Shown here: one piece after another, positions 1-7,308 of the stretch
Numbering within the stretch: position 1 is the stretch's first letter
How the letters are laid out: each line of letters begins with the position of its first letter
DNA from: an uncultured Clostridia bacterium
Lineage (GTDB): Bacteria; Bacillota; Clostridia; Christensenellales; Pumilibacteraceae
Reading direction: 5' to 3'
Assembly (NCBI GenBank): GCA_934277845.1
Contig: CAKQVV010000021.1
Span: 1 to 20,574, forward strand
DNA length: 20,574 nucleotides
Notes under the pieces: model-generated
Told to the model about the DNA's origin: nothing
Seen by the model: the letters and a program-made list of their open reading frames with translations, nothing else
Database searches by the model: none
Made by a program: the position numbers and the translations under genes

Positions 1-586
1 CCCATTTTTTAAGCACGTCGAACTCGTAGGTATGCCCCCAGATATACAGAACGCGTCTGCTTCCGTCCTCGGGCAGTTTTTCGAACTCGTCGATAAGTCT
101 AAATATATCGGCGTTGGAAAAATGACAGGTGCCGGTATATTTCATAAGGTCCTCGGGGACGGAAAACTTCATGCTCGTGCCCGCCGTCCTTGCGTACTTA
201 ATACCGACTTCACGCGCGATTTTTATAACCTCGTCATTATAGGAGCCGTAAGGATACGCCATACCGACCACTTCTTTTCCGAACCAGTCTTCGATATTCT
301 TTTTGTCGTAATATAGTTCGTTGAAAATCGTTTCCGGATCCAGTGCGTCGAGGCGCGGGTGAGTAAGTCCGTGCACGGCAACTTCATGCCCCGCGTACAA
401 CTTATCCAGCCCTTTTACGTTCATTCTGTGAATTTCCACGCCGTCGTTCACCCAGCAGTTCGCACGCGTCTGTATGCCCGTGTTTATATTAAAAGTAGCC
501 TTAAAGCCGTATTTATTCAATTCCCCGACGAACCTTACGTCCTGCTCGACGCCGTCGTCGAAACTGAAAGTCACGTATTTAGCCAT
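1..586 (-). CDS. Polysaccharide deacetylase (NodB fold), 3'-truncated by window edge
   Basis: The reading frame starts at 586 on the minus strand after a GGAGGG ribosome binding site and is still open at base 1, giving 195 visible residues. It shows the NodB/CE4 motifs in order: FSFDDG at 7-12 (the Asp pair), a metal-binding HGLTH at 72-76, and AYPYG at 110-114. CE4 enzymes remove N- or O-acetyl groups from sugar polymers or oligosaccharides using a divalent metal. There is no signal peptide: the first catalytic motif begins at residue 7, so the enzyme is probably cytoplasmic and would act on imported or intracellular sugars. It is the third gene of a minus-strand run, 22 bases after the SDR stop codon. 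The fold is well supported; the substrate is unknown, and some family members act on small amides rather than polysaccharides. Confidence 0.88.
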   Translation of the reverse strand, partial: MAKYVTFSFDDGVEQDVRFVGELNKYGFKATFNINTGIQTRANCWVNDGVEIHRMNVKGLDKLYAGHEVAVHGLTHPRLDALDPETIFNELYYDKKNIEDWFGKEVVGMAYPYGSYNDEVIKIAREVGIKYARTAGTSMKFSVPEDLMKYTGTCHFSNADIFRLIDEFEKLPEDGSRRVLYIWGHTYEFDVLKKW

Positions 587-608
587 AAAATCGCCCTCCG
601 GGATAAAA

Positions 609-1385
609 TCATTCCCTTACGGGATAAAGTTGAATCATATTTCCGCAATCGACGGTAAGTTCCGCGCCCGTAGTTTTTTCGGCGCGGGCGAAATACCACG
701 CCGCTTCGGCGATATCCGCGCCTTCCGTCATTCCGCCGAGCGGCGAGAACGCCGACGGTAAGTTTTTGTAAAATCCGGGGTTTTTGTCCGTTCTGTCCGT
801 GTGAATCATTCCCGGCAAAACCGCGTTCAATCTTATATTATACTTGCCCAGATCGAGCGCGAGCGCGCGCATAAGCCCGAGTTGACCGCTTTTGGATGCG
901 GAATAGGCGGCGCGTTCCGGTATGGCGCGGTAGGCGGTGTTTGAGTTTATAAAGGTTATGCTTCCGCCGCCGTTTTTTTTCATTCTTTCCGCCGCGTTCC
1001 GAATTATACAAAAATTCCACACGAGGTTGGTATTGATAACCTTTACGAAGTCGCAAAGCGGACTTTCGAGCGCGGAAAAACCAACGCCGAGGTCTGCGGC
1101 GTTAAGGATAAGGTCGGTTATCGTTATTCCCTCTTTATCGAGTTCGGCAAACGTTTTATTTACGCCGTCCTCGTCCGCAGAGCCGTCCTCTTTAAGCGCG
1201 TCGAGAACCTTGCCGACAATTCCGACTTTAGGAATCTTTTCGCGATAACGCGTTTCCGCCGCCTTCACACGCTCGGCATTTCTGCCGGTAAATACCACGT
1301 TTTCGCCCTCGCTTGCGAACTTTTCCACTATCGCCGCGCCCGTATTAACGCACGCGCCAGTGACGAACGCCCATTTTTCTGCCAT
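609..1385 (-). CDS. Short-chain dehydrogenase/reductase (SDR)
   Basis: This 258-residue protein has the full classical SDR layout. The cofactor-binding glycine motif TGACVNTG is at 9-16, LNAAD at 94-98 stands in for the usual NNAG, the catalytic Ser is at 148, and the YxxxK pair is Tyr161 and Lys165. A PG turn follows at 191-192. Classical SDRs use NAD(H) or NADP(H) to interconvert alcohols and carbonyls. The start follows an AGAGG Shine-Dalgarno sequence. It lies 11 bases downstream of the enolase-superfamily dehydratase and 22 bases before the deacetylase, so the three are probably co-transcribed. Next to a sugar-acid dehydratase, a plausible role is oxidation or reduction of a sugar, sugar acid or keto-deoxy acid. 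That role is inference; the family call is not in doubt. Confidence 0.93.
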   Translation of the reverse strand: MAEKWAFVTGACVNTGAAIVEKFASEGENVVFTGRNAERVKAAETRYREKIPKVGIVGKVLDALKEDGSADEDGVNKTFAELDKEGITITDLILNAADLGVGFSALESPLCDFVKVINTNLVWNFCIIRNAAERMKKNGGGSITFINSNTAYRAIPERAAYSASKSGQLGLMRALALDLGKYNIRLNAVLPGMIHTDRTDKNPGFYKNLPSAFSPLGGMTEGADIAEAAWYFARAEKTTGAELTVDCGNMIQLYPVRE

Positions 1386-1396
1386 AATCTTGCCTC

Positions 1397-2557
1397 TTAA
1401 AAATAAAATTCCGTTTTGGGCGGGCGGATGTCGGTAAGCGCGCCCGTATAATGTCTGAGGTTATGCTCTGTGTACGGGTGTTTTATACACTCCTCTTCGT
1501 TGAGTTCTATGCCAAGCCCCGGTCTGTCGCCGATTTTTATCCTGCCGTTTTCGTACACGAGGTTTTCGTTCGTGATATACTTGCGATAATCCACGTCCGA
1601 GTACATTATTTCGAGAATACAGAAATTCGGACAGCACGCCGCGAGTTGCAGCGTTGCGGCGTTGGCGACCGGTCCGGACGGGTTGTGCGGTGCGAACGGT
1701 ATATAATTCGCTTCCGCAATCGCCGCGATTTTTTTGAGTTCCATTATTCCGCCGGCATGCGAAACGTCGGGCTGGATATAATCCGCCGCGCGCATTGCGA
1801 ACAGCCCGTTGTAATCGAAACGTGTATACAACCTTTCCCCTGCGGAAATCGCCACGGGCGATTTGTCGCGCACCGCCTTTAACGCCTCTGTATTATTCGG
1901 CGGAACGGGCTCCTCGAACCACATGGGCTTGAACTGTTCGAGTTCTTTCGCTATTTTTATGCCCGTGGGGACGTCGAATCTGCCGTGCCCTTCTATAAGC
2001 AAGTCCACCCCGTTGCCTACTGCTTCCCGAACCTTTGCCACACATTCGAGCGCGGTATCGAGGTCTTTATTCGATATTTGCAGATAACTTTTTCCGAACG
2101 GATCCCACTTCATGGCGGTAACGCCGCGTTCCACCGCCGTCTTTGCCTTTTCCGCGAACTCGTCCGGTGTTTTCGCACCCGAAAACCAGCCGTTGACGTA
2201 AATTCTGCAATCGTCGTTTACCTTGCCTCCCAGCAGTTGATAAACGGGCACGCCGAGCGACTTTCCGAGAATATCCCAAAGCGCGCACTCCACCGCGGAA
2301 AGCGCACTCATAAGCACCGCGCCGCCGCGCCAGTACGCGTCGCGGCAGATGTCGTGGTAATGCTTTTCTATCGTGCGCGGATCTTTGCCGACGAGGTAGT
2401 TTTTAATATGCTCCACCGCGCCGCAAAGCGCCTTTTCCTTGTATTCGAGCGTGCCTTCGCCCACGCCGCAAACTCCTTCGTCGGTATACACCTTTACGAA
2501 AACCCAGTTCGTTCTGAAACAGTCCACCACGAAGGTCTTTACGTCGGTTACTTTCAT
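1397..2557 (-). CDS. Enolase-superfamily sugar-acid dehydratase (galactonate dehydratase-like)
   Basis: This 386-residue protein matches the mandelate racemase/muconate lactonizing group, and from memory most resembles D-galactonate dehydratase. Aligned by eye with that enzyme, the metal ligands fall at Glu189, Glu215 (in WFEEP) and Glu241 (in SAGER), with His191 and His291 (in FAPHNP) as the likely acid/base pair. The first ligand is Glu where the E. coli enzyme has Asp. Such enzymes remove water from an aldonic acid to give a 2-keto-3-deoxy acid. The start is supported by AAGGAG about 11 bases upstream. It is the first gene of the minus-strand operon with the SDR and deacetylase, and is divergent from the AraC regulator. 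The exact sugar acid cannot be read from the sequence. Confidence 0.9.
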   Translation of the reverse strand: MKVTDVKTFVVDCFRTNWVFVKVYTDEGVCGVGEGTLEYKEKALCGAVEHIKNYLVGKDPRTIEKHYHDICRDAYWRGGAVLMSALSAVECALWDILGKSLGVPVYQLLGGKVNDDCRIYVNGWFSGAKTPDEFAEKAKTAVERGVTAMKWDPFGKSYLQISNKDLDTALECVAKVREAVGNGVDLLIEGHGRFDVPTGIKIAKELEQFKPMWFEEPVPPNNTEALKAVRDKSPVAISAGERLYTRFDYNGLFAMRAADYIQPDVSHAGGIMELKKIAAIAEANYIPFAPHNPSGPVANAATLQLAACCPNFCILEIMYSDVDYRKYITNENLVYENGRIKIGDRPGLGIELNEEECIKHPYTEHNLRHYTGALTDIRPPKTEFYF

Positions 2558-2583
2558 TTTAATGCCATCTCCTTATAAATCCC

Positions 2584-2610
2584 GGGGATTGCCGGTAATG
2601 GGCAATCTCC
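2584..2610 (-). promoter_or_regulatory. Stem-loop in the leader of the dehydratase operon
   Basis: A perfect 7-base inverted repeat, GATTGCC at 2587-2593 and GGCAATC at 2601-2607, has a 7-base loop. It extends outward by three more pairs, one of them G-T, to about 10 base pairs. It lies roughly 15 bases upstream of the ribosome binding site on the minus strand. No T-run follows, so it is not an ordinary terminator. It could be an operator, an RNA stability element or part of an attenuator; the sequence does not decide. Confidence 0.5.
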
Positions 2611-2753
2611 GCCGTGTCGGGTTTAACGCCGAAAAAAACTCCCGTCGATTTTTGGCTTCCGCTTGTTATGCAACACGGTTTTTTCTGCCGGATCCGAAAG
2701 ATACGGATCTATAACGAATGTTGATTTCTTACTTTTCGTTAAAAATCCGTTTT

Positions 2754-2764
2754 GTTCTGAGAAC
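2754..2764. promoter_or_regulatory. Palindrome GTTCTGAGAAC upstream of the AraC promoter
   Basis: An 11-base perfect palindrome lies 39 bases upstream of the predicted AraC -35 box. It is nested within the arms CCGTT (2748-2752) and AACGG (2762-2766). Position and symmetry fit a regulator binding site acting on either divergent promoter. A weak terminator-like reading is also possible because a T-run follows on the plus strand, but no gene upstream would need it. Confidence 0.35.
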
Positions 2765-2803
2765 GGTTTTTTCATAAACTTTTTGCCATTTTGCGTAATT
2801 TCG

Positions 2804-2832
2804 TTGATTTATCGTTTATAAAATGTTATACT
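2804..2832 (+). promoter_or_regulatory. Sigma-A-type promoter of the AraC gene
   Basis: TTGATT at 2804-2809 and TATACT at 2827-2832 are separated by 17 bases. Transcription would start near 2839, giving a leader of about 38 bases before the start codon at 2877. The position rules out the longer reading frame that begins at 2823, which would overlap the -10 box. Confidence 0.7.
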
Positions 2833-2876
2833 TAATTAAGGCAATTTTTTTGAAATATTATTTTTCGGAGGGCTTT

Positions 2877-3698
2877 ATGGAACTCTCTTCCCGTTTCGAT
2901 TGCGTAGACGCAGGGTACTTCGACTCCGTCCAGACGGAGTGGATCCACAAAAAGAAAGTGACCACGCCGCCGCGAACCTGCCAGCACTATGAAATAGAAT
3001 TGTACCTCTCAAAGTCCGGCACCACCTATGTCAACGGCGAAAAGTACGACATCGAACAGTATTCGCTTATCATCTGCAAACCCGGCGACGTGCGCTATTC
3101 CGTAAATCCGTTTAAGTGCTACTACCTGTACCTTTCCGTCGAGGAAGGGCGAATAAAGGAAGTACTCGATTCTCTGCCGACGCAAATGCAGGCTTTCGGC
3201 GCGAAAGTGTTTCTCGACCGGTTTTTTTCGCTTTTGAAATACAGAAACGTTCAGGACAACGCCTACGCGGAACTCAGGATAATGAGCCATATACACGAAA
3301 TCGTGTTCCGCCTTGCGGAAAACCGCGACTTTTACGAAAAACAAAAGTTCGTAAACGGCAACGTTTCCAAAGCCATTACTCAGGCGAAAAAGTTCATAGT
3401 TAAAAACTATAACCGGAACATTCAACTTAAAGACGTTGCAAACCACGTTTTTTTAAGCCCGAACTATTTCCATAAACTGTTTACGCAGGTTACCGGAATT
3501 ACTCCGCATCAGTACATTATCAACCAGAAGATAAACGCCGCAAAGAAGATGCTGCTCGAAAGCGACGCGACCATAACCGATATCGTAATAAACTGCGGAT
3601 TCAGTTCTCAATCTTATTTCAACGCGATTTTTAAACGTGAGGTCAAAATCACGCCGAACGATTATCGCAAGAGTATGAACAAGTTTTACAAAATGTAG
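2877..3698 (+). CDS. AraC-family transcriptional regulator
   Basis: The protein has 273 residues when started at 2877, where a good GGAGGG ribosome binding site sits 4 bases upstream. An in-frame ATG at 2823 falls inside the promoter and is rejected. The N-terminal part (about 36-90) looks like the cupin sensing domain of sugar-responsive AraC proteins. The C-terminal part (about 167-268) carries the two helix-turn-helix motifs, ending with the typical stretch GFSSQSYFNAIFK (241-253) and an ITPNDYR segment (258-264). Such proteins usually activate nearby sugar-catabolic genes when a sugar binds the cupin. It is divergent from the dehydratase operon and convergent with the transporter/glycosidase operon, so either or both could be targets. 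The inducer is unknown. Confidence 0.94.
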   Translation: MELSSRFDCVDAGYFDSVQTEWIHKKKVTTPPRTCQHYEIELYLSKSGTTYVNGEKYDIEQYSLIICKPGDVRYSVNPFKCYYLYLSVEEGRIKEVLDSLPTQMQAFGAKVFLDRFFSLLKYRNVQDNAYAELRIMSHIHEIVFRLAENRDFYEKQKFVNGNVSKAITQAKKFIVKNYNRNIQLKDVANHVFLSPNYFHKLFTQVTGITPHQYIINQKINAAKKMLLESDATITDIVINCGFSSQSYFNAIFKREVKITPNDYRKSMNKFYKM

Positions 3699-3712
3699 TT
3701 TTTCAAACGCTT

Positions 3713-3740
3713 GCCCGCGAAAAAGCGGCGGGCGTTTTTT
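3713..3740 (+). terminator. Intrinsic terminator after the AraC gene
   Basis: GCCCGC at 3713-3718 pairs with GCGGGC at 3728-3733, followed by six T at 3735-3740, starting 14 bases after the AraC stop codon. Read on the minus strand, the hairpin lacks a following T-run, so I see it serving only the plus-strand gene. No separate terminator for the convergent operon ending at 3784 is evident. Confidence 0.75.
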
Positions 3741-3783
3741 GTACCGTATTCTCTTTTTCTCCGAAAATCCGTCTTTTTTCCGT

Positions 3784-5640
3784 TCAGCCTTTATTTATAA
3801 AAACTATTCCGCCGTTTACGATTTCGGGAACTATTATCTTTTTCCCCGCGTCGCCGCAAACCACGGTCAAACTCACATCGCCGCTCCCGTCCGAGAAGGT
3901 GCAACTTTTGCCGCTCGTTTCTGCGTGTAAAACTATTTCGAGATTACTTATCTTTCGTGGTTCTTCCGCAAAATCTATAACCGAAATCGCGTATTCCTTT
4001 TCGTCTTCCGAAAACTTCAGGTCCACGTTTCTTTCGTTTACGGACGCTATTTTTTTGCCGTGCTCTTGTATTATATCGTATGCGTCGTACCACCGCCCTT
4101 CAAAGTCCGAAGGCTTGAACGAATCCACGTAAGCGTCGTAATAATAAATTTTGCCGCCCGAATCTTCAAATCTTTTCAGTTCCGATTTTTCGGTTTCCGA
4201 CAATCCCTCTTCCGCGGAGATTATCAGCGCGCCGAGCGCGAACGGCAAACGGTTGAGCTCGCTTGCCCTTACCGCAACGGGAGAGATGAACTCGCGCTTG
4301 AATTTTCTGTAAGCGCACATCGTTCCGAAAATGTTGCTTTCTTTGCACTGCCAAGCGTTTTTGGTCTTGCCGTTGCAAACCGCGTCGTAATAAGCGTTGG
4401 CGCGTTCGCTGAACAAAATGCCGATCCCCTGTCTGACACGCTCCTTAACCACTATTCTGTCGCTTAAACGGTACAGCAGTTCGTGCATCTTCATCGCCGA
4501 AGCGTACTTTTTCGTGGGCGTGCGGTCGTTGTAGACCATTCCGAAACCGTTCGGTTCCGGCGAGTCCTTGAAAACGTAGTCGCCGCGCCATTGATAGTAC
4601 ATTATACCCTTTGCGCCGCTCCCGATGGCGGCATAGGTTTCCACCTCGAAATCCCTTGCCGACATATCGGTGCGGGCGTCGTATTCTATCAGCCAGAAAT
4701 GCTTTCCGAACGCCGCCGCCGCACTTTCGGCATAGTCGGTAACGCGCGAGTGTTCGTAATAAAACGCGCCCTTGCATTTAAGGTAAAGAGTTATGCCGAC
4801 TATATCCATTTTTTCGGCGATTCTGAAATAATCGGCGCCGCGCATGCTGCTGCCTATCTGTACCGGGCAACAGGTCATGCAGGTAAACGTTTCCGCCTCC
4901 GGCTTGACTTTTTTTGCCGTATCCGCAAGAAAGTTAAGATAATCGTTGAATCTTTCGGCATTGAACAGCCGCCAGTCTATCCAGTTTTCGGGCGATTCGT
5001 CGTAAGTCGGGCGGCGGCGCGGCGGAAGACCGGAATTGCTTTTGCCGCGCACCGCGAGCGTTTTTTCGTATTCCGCCACCGTGTGCGGATTATAATCGTA
5101 AAACCCCTCGCACGGGAACGCCGGCTCGTTGAAAATCTGAAATCCCACGACGTTTGCGAACTGTCCGAAAAACTCTGCTCCCGCCTCGGTTATTTTCGCG
5201 TTGCTGTCCTTCGCGCCCTCGTGACAAACGCTGTTGGTTATGAACTGCGACCAGCCGCCGGGGAGCGGCTTGCCGTTTTCGTCGAGCATTTTTTCGTCCG
5301 TATATTCTTTAAGCCCGTTGTCGTAACCGTTTAAGCGCACGGTCATTGCGATACCGAGCCGTCCGAGTTCTTCGGCGATTGCCTTTCCCAAAGGAAAATT
5401 GCCCTTGACGGAATCGCCGTCCGCGTAAAAATTGCCCAACGCCGCCGTGCGTACCACGTTTATATGGGCGGCTTTCATGTCCGCTAAATCCTTTTTCATT
5501 TCGCCCGAGCGATCGCCGTTTTCGGGCACGGGCACTTTTTGCGAATGATAAGACGGATAGTAGTGGCTACCTATACCGAAAGCGGGTTTCCCGTCGATAT
5601 ATAATATTCCGTTTTTTAAGAGATAAACAGGAGAGTCCAT
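3784..5640 (-). CDS. Cytoplasmic clan GH-A glycoside hydrolase, GH42-like
   Basis: This 618-residue protein appears to have a TIM-barrel N-terminal half. The probable acid/base is Glu172 in FNEP (170-173), and the probable nucleophile is Glu319 in FWLIEYD (315-321). A YYQWRGD segment follows at 348-354, and the stretch after it recalls GH42 beta-galactosidases. The C-terminal third looks like a Rossmann-like trimerisation region plus a small beta domain, again as in GH42, but this is a by-eye judgement. There is no signal peptide. The start lies 9 bases after the stop codon of the solute-binding protein, with only a weak ribosome binding site (GGTAAA), so coupling is likely. It is the last gene of the transporter operon and probably hydrolyses the imported oligosaccharide. 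GH5, GH35 or an unclassified GH-A family are alternatives. Confidence 0.78.
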   Translation of the reverse strand: MDSPVYLLKNGILYIDGKPAFGIGSHYYPSYHSQKVPVPENGDRSGEMKKDLADMKAAHINVVRTAALGNFYADGDSVKGNFPLGKAIAEELGRLGIAMTVRLNGYDNGLKEYTDEKMLDENGKPLPGGWSQFITNSVCHEGAKDSNAKITEAGAEFFGQFANVVGFQIFNEPAFPCEGFYDYNPHTVAEYEKTLAVRGKSNSGLPPRRRPTYDESPENWIDWRLFNAERFNDYLNFLADTAKKVKPEAETFTCMTCCPVQIGSSMRGADYFRIAEKMDIVGITLYLKCKGAFYYEHSRVTDYAESAAAAFGKHFWLIEYDARTDMSARDFEVETYAAIGSGAKGIMYYQWRGDYVFKDSPEPNGFGMVYNDRTPTKKYASAMKMHELLYRLSDRIVVKERVRQGIGILFSERANAYYDAVCNGKTKNAWQCKESNIFGTMCAYRKFKREFISPVAVRASELNRLPFALGALIISAEEGLSETEKSELKRFEDSGGKIYYYDAYVDSFKPSDFEGRWYDAYDIIQEHGKKIASVNERNVDLKFSEDEKEYAISVIDFAEEPRKISNLEIVLHAETSGKSCTFSDGSGDVSLTVVCGDAGKKIIVPEIVNGGIVFINKG

Positions 5641-5649
5641 TTTACCAAA

Positions 5650-7266
5650 TTATTTTTTCAGTTCCGCATAGGCGGCTTTTGCCTCGTCGTAAGCGGTTTT
5701 ATATTTGTTTTTAAGGTTTTCCAGTTCGGAGTTAAGTTTGTTCCCGTAATAGATACCCTTTATCGCGTTTTCTTCGAATTTGTTCATATCGCTTTCGAGC
5801 GTTGTGGATTTTTTGGTCCACTCGTCGGTGTAAAGGCAGAAACAGTTCTTCACGAATTTATACTTCCCTTTCCCGTTCTCGTCGCCGAGCCCCAACGCGT
5901 CGTAGAAAAGTTTATCCGTTTCCGCAAGGTTGTTTACGGTGTTGCCGTTAAAAACGTATTGCAGATACGCGTCAACGGAAAAGCGATAGTTGAAAGATTC
6001 GAAAAGCATTCCCTCTTTGCGCGCGGCGGTAAAGTTTGCATACTCGGGTTTAATAGTACGCGTTCCGTCCGGGTTTACGGTGTTGTGCTTTCCGTCCACG
6101 CCGTAGTTAAGAAGATTTATGCCGTCCTTAGTGTAGAACCAGTTCATAAAACGGACTATCTCGCGCGCCTTTTCCGCGCTCACCTTGGATGAAATCATAA
6201 AGTTGTTTTCAAACCCGCCCGCGCTCTGCACGCCGGATTCGCCGTTGGGACCTTTTATCGGCTGAATACCCATCCAGGTACCGCTCGTAAACCCGTTTTT
6301 GCGGAGGTCTTCGGTGCCTAACTTGGCAAACTCCGAATAATAAATCGTACAGCCGAGGGTGTTGTTCCCCATTATGTTCTGTAATCCCGCGTACCCGCGC
6401 TCGTTATAAGTGTTGTCGAGCAGCCCTGCGGCAAACAGTTCCTGCAAGGATTCGAGGTAGTTTTTGTACTGAGAATGATAAACGGTGGGGACATACTCAT
6501 TCCCGTCCATCGCAAAATAATATCTCGTGTCTATTCCGAACGCATAGCGGAGATTGGTTATATCCTGCACGGAGAACGGAATTTCGTCGTTGCTGTCGCC
6601 GTTGCCGTTGGGATCGCCGTCCTTAAACGCCTGCAAAACCGCAACGAACTCATCCCACGTTTCGGGGACGTCGAGTTTAAGCGCGTCCAGCCAGTCCTTT
6701 CTTATCATGAAGGAAAGCTGGCACTCCGGCTCGCGGATATTCATCATCGAATATATTTCAAAGGAAGCGACGTCGGTGAGTTCGAGCAGCATATTGGGAT
6801 CGTTATAACTCTCCATCGTGTCCATATAATTCGGCGCGTACTGCATCAAAAGATCGTATAACGGATATGCCGCGCCGTCCCTGATAATCGCCTGACGGTT
6901 GGGTACGCGGCAGAACAGTTCGGGCGTGTCGTTGCTGCTGAGCGACGTGACGAGTCTGTCCGCAAAAGCGTCTTCGGAAACGAAGGTTACGTCGAGTTTA
7001 GTGTTGGTCGCCTTTTCTATTTCCGGAATAAGATTGTCCGTTTTACTGTACTTGCTCTCGTTTATCGGCGCGATGATTTTTATTGTGAGTTTATCTCTCG
7101 AATAAAAATCATAGTTGTAGTCCTGTTGATATTCGCTTCTCGGAGTTCTTTCTCTCCTGTCCTTTTTGCCTTTGTTCACCTCTATCCGGCACCCGGAAAA
7201 AAGCGAAAATGCGGTTATGCACGCAAGCGCGATTGCAATGATCTTTTTAAAGTTTGTTTTTTTCAT
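5650..7266 (-). CDS. Sugar ABC transporter solute-binding lipoprotein (LplA-like)
   Basis: This 538-residue lipoprotein starts at 7266, directly after GGAGGAAGGTA; an in-frame ATG six codons upstream lacks such a site. A basic, hydrophobic signal peptide ends in LFSGC with the lipidated Cys at 26, followed by a charged linker. The mature part has the features of large family 1 carbohydrate-binding proteins: a conserved TIKIIAP-type first strand near 67 and an IRKDWLDAL segment in the middle. Its size fits the oligosaccharide binders that partner LplB/LplC permeases. It captures sugar outside the membrane and delivers it to the two permeases encoded immediately upstream. The ligand cannot be deduced, but the clustered GH1, GH42-like, GH94 and GH36 enzymes suggest beta-glucosyl or galactosyl oligosaccharides. 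Confidence 0.9.
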   Translation of the reverse strand: MKKTNFKKIIAIALACITAFSLFSGCRIEVNKGKKDRRERTPRSEYQQDYNYDFYSRDKLTIKIIAPINESKYSKTDNLIPEIEKATNTKLDVTFVSEDAFADRLVTSLSSNDTPELFCRVPNRQAIIRDGAAYPLYDLLMQYAPNYMDTMESYNDPNMLLELTDVASFEIYSMMNIREPECQLSFMIRKDWLDALKLDVPETWDEFVAVLQAFKDGDPNGNGDSNDEIPFSVQDITNLRYAFGIDTRYYFAMDGNEYVPTVYHSQYKNYLESLQELFAAGLLDNTYNERGYAGLQNIMGNNTLGCTIYYSEFAKLGTEDLRKNGFTSGTWMGIQPIKGPNGESGVQSAGGFENNFMISSKVSAEKAREIVRFMNWFYTKDGINLLNYGVDGKHNTVNPDGTRTIKPEYANFTAARKEGMLFESFNYRFSVDAYLQYVFNGNTVNNLAETDKLFYDALGLGDENGKGKYKFVKNCFCLYTDEWTKKSTTLESDMNKFEENAIKGIYYGNKLNSELENLKNKYKTAYDEAKAAYAELKK

Positions 7267-7308
7267 TACCTTCCTCCGTTGCAAGGCTTTTGCCCTGCGG
7301 ATATTTTT

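Larger units (their letters stand above)
2558..2876. other. Divergent intergenic region between the dehydratase operon and the AraC gene
   Basis: The 319 bases between the two start codons hold the AraC promoter, a leader hairpin on the dehydratase side, a palindrome, and an 11-base direct repeat ACGGTTTTTTC at 2675-2685 and 2763-2773. CGGATC also occurs twice near 2689 and 2704. I found no gene here, and no convincing -35/-10 pair for the minus-strand operon, which would fit activator-dependent transcription. The 17-base element found in the two other divergent regions is absent; only a GATTTCTT match at 2723-2730 remains. Confidence 0.6.

Noticed and set aside
855..880. Alternating GC-rich simple repeat in the SDR gene
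   Set aside because: It encodes ordinary alanine, leucine and arginine codons in frame and is explained by codon use.
2823..2876. Upstream ATG extending the AraC protein by 18 residues
   Set aside because: It overlaps the predicted -10 box and has no ribosome binding site, whereas 2877 follows GGAGGG.
4483..5334. Plus-strand open frame of 283 codons opposite the GH42-like gene
   Set aside because: Arg/Val/Phe-rich antisense shadow without ribosome binding site; the minus strand encodes a clear glycosidase.
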